Positions 1 to 6,020 of a stretch of DNA of 6,127 bases are shown here, piece by piece (position 1 is the first letter of the stretch; every line of letters begins with the position of its first letter). The notes beneath the pieces were generated by a model. The model saw nothing but the letters and a program-made list of their open reading frames with translations. It searched no databases and had not been told where the DNA came from. Both the position numbers and the translations under genes were made by a program. The stretch comes from Deltaproteobacteria bacterium (GTDB lineage: Bacteria; Desulfobacterota; Desulfobacteria; Desulfobacterales; Desulfatibacillaceae): contig JAKAGN010000176.1 in the NCBI GenBank assembly GCA_021815525.1, positions 1 through 6,127 of the forward strand, given 5' to 3'.

Positions 1-1104
1 GGCGGCGGCGTCCATGTAGCGGCGCATCTTGGGTTTCCAGTCCATGCGGGCGGTGGCGTAGTCGCGCATGAGGGTGGAGACGTCTGTGCGGGCGGCCTTT
101 TCTGCGGTTTCGGCGGCGAAGGAGACAAGGGGATCGACGAGGACTGGGGCCTCGGCGTTTTCGAGCTTGCGGCAGAAGGGGAGGTCGGGGGCTAGGTCCG
201 GGTCGTCGTATGCGTAGATGAAGGGGATGCCGCGGGCCATGTACTCGCGGGTTTTCAGGGAGCAGGCCTCCCGCATGTTCTTGCGGTAGAGGGCCAGCGT
301 GCTGACGCCCAGGGTCATGCGGGCCATGACCTTGTCGAGGGCGCGGCCGGAGAGGACCCCGTGGAACTTGAGGCCCACGCGGGGGTTTACGAGGGAGACG
401 CTTTCCGGGGGGATGTCGCCTATAACGTGGAGGTTCACGCGGACGCCGCCCTCGTAGCGGGAAAGCCCCGCGGCGAGGCGGTCCAGGCCGTGCCAGGGCT
501 GGAGGGTGCTGGCCAGGAAGGCGATGTGGAGTACCTTGCCGTCGAAGGGCACGAAGCCGGTCTTGGTCACGGCGTCCACGGTGATGCCGTTGGGGATGAC
601 GAAGGCGGGGCGTTTTTGGGCGAAGCCCCGTTTCTGTTCGTCCTGGCGTATTTCGTGGGTCATGCAGACGATGGCGTCGGAAAGGTTCATGCAAAGGCGC
701 GAGCTTGCGCGCTGGGCGGCCCAGGCCGCGCGGCGCCTGGCGCTCAGAAGCTCGTCGAAGACCTTGCTGTGGTGTTCGGTTACGAGGCGGAAGGGGTGCT
801 TGCGGAAGGCCAGCCAGTAGAGGGGCGTGCGGGCCAGGGAGCGCAGGATCACCACGTCGTAGCCCGAAAGGGCGTCCACTATGGCCCCGGCCTGGACCGC
901 CAGCTTGGAGATTTTTCCCTTGGGCACCTCGAGGACGTGAAAAAGCAGGTTCTCGGGCACGTCTTCGGTATCGCGGTAGGAGAAGACGTGGAAGTCCATG
1001 GGGAGATTCTCGGCGCGGGCCGCGGCGAGCTGGTCCGTCACCTTGCGGAATACGCCGGATAGCCTAGTTGGGTCCTCGATGACGTTACAGTAGGCGACCT
1101 TCAT
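1..1104 (-). CDS. Glycosyltransferase, GT4-like, C-terminus cut by window edge
   Basis: An open frame of 368 codons runs from ATG at 1104-1102 to the window edge without a stop, so the C-terminus is missing. The protein is probably a cytoplasmic or membrane-associated transferase moving a sugar from a nucleotide sugar to a growing glycan. A GT-B fold of the GT4/GT1 kind is suggested by the linker motif VIPNGI (169-174), by a glycine-bearing strand-loop HVIGD (226-230) and by the C-terminal donor-site motif CSLKTREYMARGIPF (281-295), where E287 is the likely nucleotide-sugar contact. HGL at 205-207 follows the start of the second domain. The start is 10 bases past the stop of the upstream glycosyltransferase; TGGA six bases before the ATG is only a weak ribosome site, so coupling with the previous gene is likely. 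No in-frame alternative start lies just upstream. Donor and acceptor cannot be read from sequence. Confidence 0.85.
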   Translation of the reverse strand, partial: MKVAYCNVIEDPTRLSGVFRKVTDQLAAARAENLPMDFHVFSYRDTEDVPENLLFHVLEVPKGKISKLAVQAGAIVDALSGYDVVILRSLARTPLYWLAFRKHPFRLVTEHHSKVFDELLSARRRAAWAAQRASSRLCMNLSDAIVCMTHEIRQDEQKRGFAQKRPAFVIPNGITVDAVTKTGFVPFDGKVLHIAFLASTLQPWHGLDRLAAGLSRYEGGVRVNLHVIGDIPPESVSLVNPRVGLKFHGVLSGRALDKVMARMTLGVSTLALYRKNMREACSLKTREYMARGIPFIYAYDDPDLAPDLPFCRKLENAEAPVLVDPLVSFAAETAEKAARTDVSTLMRDYATARMDWKPKMRRYMDAAA

Positions 1105-1114
1105 GGCGTGTCCA

Positions 1115-2254
1115 TCAGCTAAGGAGGTTCTCGACGATTTGAAGGAACAGTTCCCGGTTGCGTTCGCCGGCGACAAGGGGCGCTGCCGCGGCGGAGCGCG
1201 ACTTCATGGACGATAGGTCCGCCTCCGAAAGGCGGGAGAGGGCTCGCGCCATGGAGCCTGGGGAAAAATCCTCCGACACCACTCCGCAGCCGTGCTCCCG
1301 GACCAGCCGGGCCATTTCGGGAGCGGGCCACACGGCAAGCGCCAGGCGCGCCTGGATGAACTCGAAGACCTTGTTGGGAAGCGCCATTTTCGCGTTGAAG
1401 TTGGCCGGGTGGAGGAGGTAGAGCCCCACGTCGTAAGGGTTTATGGCCCTTGCGATGGATTCCATGGGAACGGGAGCCAGGAAGCGGATGCGCCGGTCGC
1501 CCGCCGCCATGTCCCGCAACCGCCGGCCGTAGGGGCTTTCAAGCCCCACCAGGAAAAAGTCCAGGCCAAAGCGCTCGTCCAGAAGCCCCATGAGCCGGAT
1601 CATGCTTTCGAGCCGCCGGGCCGGGTCGGCCGAGCCGTGGTGGACCATGCGCACCCGGCCGGGTTGGAGCGGCCTTGGGGCGAGGTCCTCGTAAAAGGGC
1701 GCGTTGGTTATTACGCCGCATTCGGCCCCGTAGTTTTTTTCGTACTCCTCGGCAAGGCCTTTGCACACGCTGGTCATGGCCCGGGCGCGCGGCAGGTAGG
1801 CCCGGCACACGTAATCCCACAGGCCCGCGTGGAAAAGGCGGAACGAAAGGCTCTCCTCGTGCTCCCGGGGGCTGTACTCGTGGGCGTCGAAAAAAAGCGG
1901 CGCGCCGCGGGTTTCGGCCAGGCGCGAGCCTATGGGAAGCGCCCAGGCGTCGTTTGCGATCATAAGATCGAAGGCCGCCCCGGAAAGCGCCGAAAGGGCC
2001 GACCTTATCATGGGATGGGACCAGTAGAAGGCCTCGTAGGAGCGCCCCAAAAGCCGCGCCGCCGCCAGGATCTTCCCGGCTCCCGGGCGGCCCGCGTTCC
2101 GGAGCGGAACGAAGTCCACGCCGTTCAAACGGGGCGGAGAGAAGCCCGCGGCCGTCGCCCGGTAGCGCCCCGCCAGGAACGAAAGCTCGCGGTGCACCCG
2201 GGGGTCGCGGTCAAGGGGCGAGAAGGAGAGCACCAGCACCCTTTTCCCGCTCAT
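1115..2254 (-). CDS. Glycosyltransferase, GT4-like, 379 aa
   Basis: This is a complete 379-residue protein, a usual length for single-subunit GT-B glycosyltransferases. The N-terminal strand KRVLVLSFSP is followed by DPRVHREL (17-24), a pattern common in this family. FFDAHEYSPRE (121-131) is the acceptor-side motif, ITNAPF (182-187) marks the interdomain linker, VHHGSAD (204-210) opens the donor domain, and LPNKVFEFIQARLAL (292-306) is the nucleotide-sugar site with E298 as the likely contact. I chose ATG at 2254 because its A and TG overlap the TGA of the epimerase gene (ATGA at 2254-2251), the normal sign of translational coupling. An in-frame ATG at 2302 would add 16 low-complexity residues read from inside the epimerase gene. 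No signal peptide or membrane segment is evident. It probably acts in the same glycan pathway as its neighbours; the sugar is unknown. Confidence 0.87.
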   Translation of the reverse strand: MSGKRVLVLSFSPLDRDPRVHRELSFLAGRYRATAAGFSPPRLNGVDFVPLRNAGRPGAGKILAAARLLGRSYEAFYWSHPMIRSALSALSGAAFDLMIANDAWALPIGSRLAETRGAPLFFDAHEYSPREHEESLSFRLFHAGLWDYVCRAYLPRARAMTSVCKGLAEEYEKNYGAECGVITNAPFYEDLAPRPLQPGRVRMVHHGSADPARRLESMIRLMGLLDERFGLDFFLVGLESPYGRRLRDMAAGDRRIRFLAPVPMESIARAINPYDVGLYLLHPANFNAKMALPNKVFEFIQARLALAVWPAPEMARLVREHGCGVVSEDFSPGSMARALSRLSEADLSSMKSRSAAAAPLVAGERNRELFLQIVENLLS

Positions 2255-3309
2255 GGGCCCAGGACCCCGCCCGGCATCAGCTTTCTGTGCCTGTCCATGC
2301 ATTTTTCGATGAACCCCAAGTTCGCCCGGGTCCAGTCGATGGTCTTTTGAAGGCCCTCCTCAAGATTCGTCGCGGCCTTGAAGCCCAGCGCGGCCTCGGA
2401 CTTTTTGGTGCATCCGAAGCGCTTTCCCGAGCGGTCCCAGTCCCTCTTGGGGAGATACACGGGCGGCGTGGGGTTTCCCGCCATCCGGTTCACCAGCTCC
2501 GCCAGCTCCCGGACGGAGGTCTCGACGCCGCTTGCGATGTTGTAGACCCCGCCCGGCTCGCCCCTTTCCGCGCAGAGGATGAGGCCCTCCACGATGTCGT
2601 CCACGTAGATGAAGTCGCGCGTTGCGACGCCCTCGTTTTCCAGCGTCAGCGGCCAGTGCTTCAGCGCCCGGTAGATGAAGGTGGGCGTCACGTTGCGCCA
2701 CACCGTGGCGGGCGTGCCACGCCATTGTCCCGCGCCCAGCACCTCGCCGGGGCCGTAGACGTTCTGGAAGCGGGCCTTGACCGCCGGCAGCCCGTGCCGC
2801 GCCGCGTAGTAGTTGCAGTAAAGCTCGCCTATGATCTTGGATATCTGGTAGGGGCTGTCCAGGTGCAGGGAGACCGGCGCGTCCTCCTGGGTGGCGGCCG
2901 CGGCCTCGAAGGTCTTCTCCGCCACGGTGCAGCCCGCCGAGGAGTAGACGAGCCGCCTTATCTTCTTGAAATTCTTGATTCTTTCGCAAAGCTTCAAGGT
3001 GGTCAGGGTGTTGTTCTCGTGGTCCGCCAGGGGGTCCGCGATGGAGCTTTGGTTGCCGTGGTAGGTGGCCAGGTGGAAGACGTAGTCGAACTCGTCCCCT
3101 ATACCCGCCAGGATATTGTCGTCGGTTATGGAGCCCGTTACGAGCCTGATCCGGCCGTCCTCCGGGAGGTTCTCGGGCTCGGCCGAAAGGAGGTTGTCCA
3201 CCACCAGAACGTGCTCCGCCCCGCGCCCCAGAAGCTCCCTCACCAGGTTCGCCCCCACGAAGCCCGCCCCGCCAGTGACGAGAACCCTGGTACCTTCAAA
3301 TGAACCCAT
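2251..3309 (-). CDS. NAD-dependent sugar epimerase/dehydratase (extended SDR), 352 aa
   Basis: This enzyme should modify a nucleotide sugar such as UDP- or dTDP-hexose in the cytoplasm, using tightly bound NAD. The Rossmann motif TGGAGFVG has G13, G16 and G19 in the GxxGxxG spacing, and D38 at the end of the second strand favours NAD over NADP. YSSAG (122-126) carries the active-site serine region, Y154 and K158 form the YxxxK catalytic pair, RFQNVYGPGE (180-189) follows it, and RDFIYVDD (231-238) and NIASG (257-261) are typical of the sugar-binding half. Length fits UDP-glucose 4-epimerase or dTDP-glucose 4,6-dehydratase relatives, and sequence alone does not separate these. It heads a run of three genes, overlapping the next by four bases. 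The start at 3309 is backed by AAAGG six bases upstream. All catalytic residues are present, so it is likely active. Confidence 0.9.
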   Translation of the reverse strand: MGSFEGTRVLVTGGAGFVGANLVRELLGRGAEHVLVVDNLLSAEPENLPEDGRIRLVTGSITDDNILAGIGDEFDYVFHLATYHGNQSSIADPLADHENNTLTTLKLCERIKNFKKIRRLVYSSAGCTVAEKTFEAAAATQEDAPVSLHLDSPYQISKIIGELYCNYYAARHGLPAVKARFQNVYGPGEVLGAGQWRGTPATVWRNVTPTFIYRALKHWPLTLENEGVATRDFIYVDDIVEGLILCAERGEPGGVYNIASGVETSVRELAELVNRMAGNPTPPVYLPKRDWDRSGKRFGCTKKSEAALGFKAATNLEEGLQKTIDWTRANLGFIEKCMDRHRKLMPGGVLGP

Positions 3310-3315
3310 GATTGA

Positions 3316-3320
3316 CCTTT
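3316..3320 (-). promoter_or_regulatory. Ribosome binding site of the epimerase gene
   Basis: AAAGG on the minus strand lies six bases before the ATG at 3309 and fixes that start. It follows directly on the T-rich tail of repeat copy A, so the repeat forms the immediate leader of this mRNA. Confidence 0.6.
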
Positions 3321-3326
3321 AAAAGA

Positions 3327-3437
3327 AAAAGAAAAAGCGCCTCCGGCGGCCATTTTCATGTAATGACCCCCGGCCCCCCGCTAATGGCTTCGCCTTGCTG
3401 CGCAAGGCTCCGCAGGTTTTATGAGGGCTTCGCATCC
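3327..3437 (-). repeat. Structured dispersed repeat, copy A
   Basis: Read on the minus strand, this copy begins with GGATGCGAAGCCCTCATAA (3437-3419). It continues with a hairpin (arms 3402-3408 and 3392-3398, stem GCCTTGC, loop GCA), a G-rich block, and a second hairpin of about ten pairs (GGGGGTCATT with AATGGCCGCC, one mismatch and one G-U pair, around 3369-3345). It ends with CGCCGGAGGCGC followed by TTTTTCTTTTTC. The order of blocks matches copies B and C, while the stem sequences differ. The first stem is shorter than in B and C and is followed outward by an unpaired 3x3 internal loop. No transposase is nearby. Confidence 0.7.
3331..3348 (-). terminator. Small GC hairpin with T-tract at the 3' end of copy A
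   Basis: On the minus strand CGCC-GGA-GGCG (3348-3338) is followed by C and then TTTTTC, with further T-rich sequence to about 3321. This resembles a short intrinsic terminator placed just before the epimerase ribosome site. The four-pair stem is short, so it may be weak, act as an attenuator, or only mark the end of the repeat. Confidence 0.3.
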
Positions 3438-3550
3438 TTTGCCTTGAGGACGAAACGCCCGGGAAGAAGATCAAGCCCAATGAGCCGCAGGAGAAGGATG
3501 CGGGAAAGGATTCCGCCTCTTCTCCAGGATGCAAGCCTTACCGGTTGGGA

Positions 3551-3578
3551 ATCTTACACGATTTTTTCCGGAATGCAA
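3551..3578 (-). promoter_or_regulatory. Candidate promoter for the epimerase-glycosyltransferase operon
   Basis: On the minus strand TTGCAT (3578-3573) and TAAGAT (3556-3551) are separated by 16 bases, within an AT-rich patch in otherwise GC-rich DNA. They match the sigma-70 consensus at 3 of 6 and 4 of 6 positions. It is the best candidate seen between the oxidoreductase and the epimerase, but the match is modest and read-through from upstream is possible. Confidence 0.3.
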
Positions 3579-3663
3579 TGCCGGTGAGGAAGGCGCGGCG
3601 CTTGGGGATTTCCTTTGCTTGCTCGGCGAGGGCCGGGGGGCGGAATGCGGAGCCCTCGAATAC

Positions 3664-3696
3664 TTGCGCGCCGCGTGCGAAGCACGCGGCGCGCAA
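3664..3696. repeat. Perfect 15-bp inverted repeat with 3-base loop (copy B stem 1)
   Basis: Arms 3664-3678 and 3682-3696 are exact reverse complements around the loop GAA. On the minus strand it lies 63 bases after the oxidoreductase stop and would form a very stable RNA hairpin. No T-tract directly follows it on that strand, so it is better read as an mRNA 3'-end stabiliser or repeat core than as a standard terminator. Confidence 0.75.
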
Positions 3697-3710
3697 AAAT
3701 TATCGGGGGT

Positions 3711-3733
3711 CCGGGGGGGCGTAGCCTCCCCGG
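3711..3733. repeat. Copy B stem 2; possible 3' hairpin of the AOR-like gene
   Basis: CCGGGGGGGC and GCCTCCCCGG pair around GTA, with one G-U pair. In the oxidoreductase transcript this is the first strong hairpin after the stop, about 26 bases downstream; ATAATTTTT follows some six bases past the stem. It could act in termination, but the T-tract is displaced, so confidence in that role is low. Confidence 0.5.
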
Positions 3734-3734
3734 C

Positions 3735-3757
3735 CGCCGGAGGCGCTTTTGCTTTTC
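3735..3757 (+). terminator. Small GC hairpin with T-rich tail at the 3' end of copy B
   Basis: CGCC-GGA-GGCG (3735-3745) is followed by C, TTTT, GC, TTTT and C. It is the same structure as at the end of copy A. On the plus strand it would stop transcripts just before they run antisense into the oxidoreductase gene. Its presence at the same place in both copies suggests it belongs to the repeat. Confidence 0.3.
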
Positions 3758-3758
3758 T

Positions 3759-5720
3759 TTACGGCGCTTCGATTCCCAGGCGGTCCAGGGTGGCGCTCTT
3801 GGGCACGCCGGTGGTTTCGTCCCAGCCGAACTCGGCCCAGTAGTTTGCGACCAGGGTTTCGATGGGCACGGAGCGTCCGGCGTTGGCGCCTTCGGTCTGG
3901 GGCGGGCGTCCAAGGGCGCGGTTATGAAGCTTGATCTTGGCGGGGTCTATGCCGTGGCGCACGTTGAAGGCCTGGCGGATGGTCTGGATGCGGTCGCCTA
4001 TTTCGAGGTACTCCTCGGGGGTCTTGTTCCAGCCCGTGGCGGCGTTCAGCCAGTCGAAGAAGGGGATGCGCTTGGCTCCTATGAAGGCCCCGAAGATGCA
4101 GCCGCCCGCGCCGTTCACCACGTTCACGTAGCTGGAGCAGACGCGGCTCATGACGGCCTTGTCGCGGCCGGTCTTGTACTTGACGCTCTTGGGGTAGAAG
4201 AGCCAGGGGGACGGCAGGCCCTTCACCTTTTTCCACAGTTGGAACATCTCGTAGTAGAGGTAGGAGCCCACGGTGTGCTTTCCGGGCGAGGGCTCGGCGT
4301 AGTAGTGGACGCCGAAGCCCGGGTCGTTCCGGGAATCGTGCATGGGAAGCTCCTGGCGGCCGGAGCAGACGGCGAAGTCCTCGGAGCCCTTGCCGATTTT
4401 TTTGGCGGCGGCGGCCGAGCCGTCGGCCAGGAGGTCTCCGATGCCCTCGCGCTTCACCATTTTTTCGACAAGCGCCACGATGGCGTCGGTCTTGCCCCAC
4501 TTGAGGACGAGCCCGTCGGTGTCCTTTTCGGTCAATATTCCGCGCTCGAAGCACTCGATTGCAAAAGCTACGGAGCCGCCGCAGGAGATGGTGTCCATGC
4601 CGGCGCGGTTTAACACCTCGTTAAGATAGAAGATGCTTTCCGCGTCCTCGTTTAAGAGGAGCCCGCCCAGCGAGAGCACGGTCTCGTACTCGGGCTTGTG
4701 GGTGTGGGTGAACTTGCCGGTCATGGAGCAGATGCCGCCGCAGCCTAAGGGGCAGGAGAAGCAGTGGTACTTTTTCGTCTCGCGGTTCTTGAAGACGTCC
4801 GGGTTCACCGAAAAGGAGCGCATGGGGCCGAAGTCCTTGTTGCTTCCCCCCCAGTTCTTGATGGGGCTGTCCCCCATCTCGATGGAGGCCTGGTTCATGG
4901 ACACGGTGCCCCATTTTTTCAGCATGATCTTATACAGTAGGCCGTCCTGGGCCATGCCGGTGGGAAGGACGCGAAGGAGGAGCCCCACGGGGAAGGTGAG
5001 GGTGCCCGGCAGAAAGGGCGGCTGAAACTGGACCCACTTGTTGCAGGCGGCGGAGAGCGCCTTCATTTTTTCCTTGTCGTGGACCTCTATCTTGGCCGCG
5101 CCCGAAAGCACCACGGCCTTCAATTTCTTGGAGCCCATGACCGCGCCCAGGCCCGAGCGGGCCGCCATGCGGCCGCCGTCGTTGGATACCCCCGCGATGA
5201 GGGAGAGCTTCTCGCCGGCGGGGCCTATGCAGGCCACCTTGGGCTTCTTGGGGCCCTCGGCCCTGGATTTCAATATCTCCTCGGTCTCGACGGTGTCCTT
5301 GCCCCAGAGGTCCTTGGCGTCTTTGAGTTCCGCCTTGCCGTTCTTGACCTCGAGATACACCGGCTTCTTGCTCTTGCCGGTGAAGAAGAAGCCGTCGTAG
5401 CCGCTCCTTTTGATGGCGGGCGCGAAGTCGCCGCCGCAGTTGGCGTCGCCCCAGCCGCCGGTCAAGGGGCTTTTTCCCACCACCATCCAGCGGCCGGTGA
5501 AGAGGCTCCCGGTGCCCGTCAAGACCCCCGAGACGATTCCCAGCATGTTGTCGGGGCCCAAGGGGTCCGCGCCCGCCGGGATGTGCTTATAGAGCATGTA
5601 GGCGCCAAGGCCCATGCCGGAGAGGTAGTTTTCGTAGACGGAGTCGGGAACGGCTTCCTCCCGGATCTCGCCGGTGGAAAGGTTCACCACCAAAACTTTA
5701 CCCATGTAACCCTTGGCCAT
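3759..5720 (-). CDS. Aldehyde ferredoxin oxidoreductase family protein, 653 aa
   Basis: This is probably a cytoplasmic tungsten (or molybdenum) bis-pterin enzyme with a 4Fe-4S cluster, oxidising an aldehyde to an acid or doing the reverse with a ferredoxin-like partner. The N-terminal AOR domain spans about 5-205 and includes the family signature ARSGLGAVMGSKKLKA (187-202). The C-terminal domain has CxxCxxxC at C320, C323 and C327, with C541 in NGAGGC as the likely fourth cluster ligand. EYE (344-346), MDTIS (375-379) and H461-D462 match conserved active-site regions. The C-terminus GWDETTGVP is also typical. Length fits AOR and the related BamB of class II benzoyl-CoA reductase; the substrate cannot be told. 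AAGGGGG five bases upstream supports ATG 5720; ATG 5705, after AAGGG, is an alternative. No partner gene adjoins it. Confidence 0.9.
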   Translation of the reverse strand: MAKGYMGKVLVVNLSTGEIREEAVPDSVYENYLSGMGLGAYMLYKHIPAGADPLGPDNMLGIVSGVLTGTGSLFTGRWMVVGKSPLTGGWGDANCGGDFAPAIKRSGYDGFFFTGKSKKPVYLEVKNGKAELKDAKDLWGKDTVETEEILKSRAEGPKKPKVACIGPAGEKLSLIAGVSNDGGRMAARSGLGAVMGSKKLKAVVLSGAAKIEVHDKEKMKALSAACNKWVQFQPPFLPGTLTFPVGLLLRVLPTGMAQDGLLYKIMLKKWGTVSMNQASIEMGDSPIKNWGGSNKDFGPMRSFSVNPDVFKNRETKKYHCFSCPLGCGGICSMTGKFTHTHKPEYETVLSLGGLLLNEDAESIFYLNEVLNRAGMDTISCGGSVAFAIECFERGILTEKDTDGLVLKWGKTDAIVALVEKMVKREGIGDLLADGSAAAAKKIGKGSEDFAVCSGRQELPMHDSRNDPGFGVHYYAEPSPGKHTVGSYLYYEMFQLWKKVKGLPSPWLFYPKSVKYKTGRDKAVMSRVCSSYVNVVNGAGGCIFGAFIGAKRIPFFDWLNAATGWNKTPEEYLEIGDRIQTIRQAFNVRHGIDPAKIKLHNRALGRPPQTEGANAGRSVPIETLVANYWAEFGWDETTGVPKSATLDRLGIEAP

Positions 5721-5725
5721 TTTAT

Positions 5726-5732
5726 CCCCCTT
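5726..5732 (-). promoter_or_regulatory. Ribosome binding site of the AOR-like gene
   Basis: AAGGGGG on the minus strand stands five bases before ATG 5720 and favours this start over the in-frame ATG five codons later at 5705. Confidence 0.6.
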
Positions 5733-5739
5733 CAGGTCG

Positions 5740-5757
5740 ATCCGTTCGCATCCGTTC
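5740..5757 (-). repeat. Tandem direct repeat GAACGGAT, one helical turn apart, in the AOR leader
   Basis: On the minus strand GAACGGAT occurs at 5757-5750 and again at 5747-5740, a 10-base period, ending eight bases before the ribosome site. A repeat with one-turn spacing is compatible with two protein subunits binding one face of the DNA. Two eight-base copies could also be chance, and no regulator is visible. Confidence 0.4.
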
Positions 5758-5831
5758 CATCCGGGCCGGCCTTTTTCCGCCTGAGGGGTCCGCCCCGGAA
5801 AGTGTTCGCTTCAAATTTTTCGCCTCAATTT

Positions 5832-5863
5832 ATTATGCATATCAGATTCCGGTAAAAAGTCCA
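5832..5863 (-). promoter_or_regulatory. Candidate promoter region of the AOR-like gene
   Basis: An AT-rich island upstream of the oxidoreductase holds, on the minus strand, TGGACT (5863-5858, 4 of 6 to TTGACA) and the overlapping options TATGCA (5841-5836, 16-base spacer, poor match) and CATAAT (5837-5832, 5 of 6, 20-base spacer). Neither pairing is ideal. If used, it leaves a leader of about 100 bases containing GGGG-CGGA-CCCC (around 5798-5787) and the direct repeat. Confidence 0.3.
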
Positions 5864-6020
5864 GGGGGGAGTTTTGCGGGGCATGGATTCGTGCGGGCGT
5901 TCGATTTTGGTTGGGGGGCGGTGATACGCGCGGGTGGCCACGGCGCGGAATCGCCCTAACCGTGGGGCTTGCGGCGGCCTTGCCTTGCGCCCCTCTTCCG
6001 CGCATCATTTGTTGAGTGGT

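Larger units (their letters stand above)
3333..3750. repeat. Inverted repeat: 19-bp matching ends of copies A and B
   Basis: Bases 3333-3351 are the exact reverse complement of 3732-3750 (19 of 19). Beyond one mismatch the match continues for about five more bases into the A/T-rich ends. The pair encloses nearly the whole spacer, giving it the look of a small element with terminal inverted repeats. Two independent, oppositely oriented copies of one repeat would give the same picture. Confidence 0.6.
3642..3757 (+). repeat. Structured dispersed repeat, copy B
   Basis: The copy begins GGAATGCGGAGCCCTCGAA (3642-3660). It then has a perfect 15-pair hairpin (3664-3678 with 3682-3696, loop GAA), the block ATCGGGGGTCC, and a second hairpin of ten pairs (3711-3720 with 3724-3733, loop GTA, one G-U pair). 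It ends CGCCGGAGGCGC plus a T-rich tail to 3757. The tail stops one base before the stop codon of the oxidoreductase (3761-3759). It points toward that gene's 3' end, so in the gene's own mRNA the reverse complement is transcribed. Confidence 0.75.
3310..3758. other. Gene-free spacer between the AOR-like and epimerase genes
   Basis: These 449 bases hold no convincing gene. About half is taken by two copies of a structured repeat: copy A (3327-3437, minus) against the epimerase leader and copy B (3642-3757, plus) against the oxidoreductase stop codon. The central part, about 3438-3641, is not repeated in the window. It contains a candidate minus-strand promoter (3551-3578) and a plus-strand frame open from 3425 to 3721, between TGA and TAG, that has no good start. 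That frame reads as a Lys/Glu/Pro-rich stretch and might be a gene remnant, but this is weak. Confidence 0.6.

Noticed and set aside
704..719. GCGCGAGCTTGCGCGC inverted repeat
   Set aside because: It lies inside the second glycosyltransferase and encodes part of an Ala/Arg/Ser-rich helix; it lacks the flanks of the dispersed repeat and is expected by chance in GC-rich coding DNA.
361..1062. Long open frame on the plus strand opposite the second glycosyltransferase (233 codons)
   Set aside because: It is antisense to a gene with clear family motifs. Composition rich in Gly, Ala, Val and Glu/Asp is what GC-rich codons give when read backwards, and no motif is visible.
2254..2302. Longer start for the first glycosyltransferase at ATG 2302
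   Set aside because: The extra 16 residues are poor in structure and read from the epimerase gene; the ATGA overlap at 2254-2251 and the strand-forming KRVLVLSF right after it favour 2254.
1292..3303. Plus-strand frames of 352 and 338 codons opposite the first glycosyltransferase and the epimerase
   Set aside because: They mirror the codon structure of the minus-strand genes, carry no recognisable domain and cross gene boundaries arbitrarily.
3319..3534. Minus-strand frame of 71 codons just upstream of the epimerase
   Set aside because: It reads through repeat copy A and ends in a run of Arg and Phe encoded by the repeat's tail; there is no family similarity and no reason to translate it.
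3615..4613. Plus-strand frame of 332 codons over copy B and the 3' half of the AOR-like gene
   Set aside because: It is antisense to the AOR C-terminal domain and begins inside the spacer next to a repeat; low-complexity Gly/Ala/Val composition indicates a shadow frame.
5079..5855. Plus-strand frame of 258 codons opposite the AOR N-terminus
   Set aside because: It is a mirror of the AOR coding frame, runs out into the promoter region, and shows no motif.
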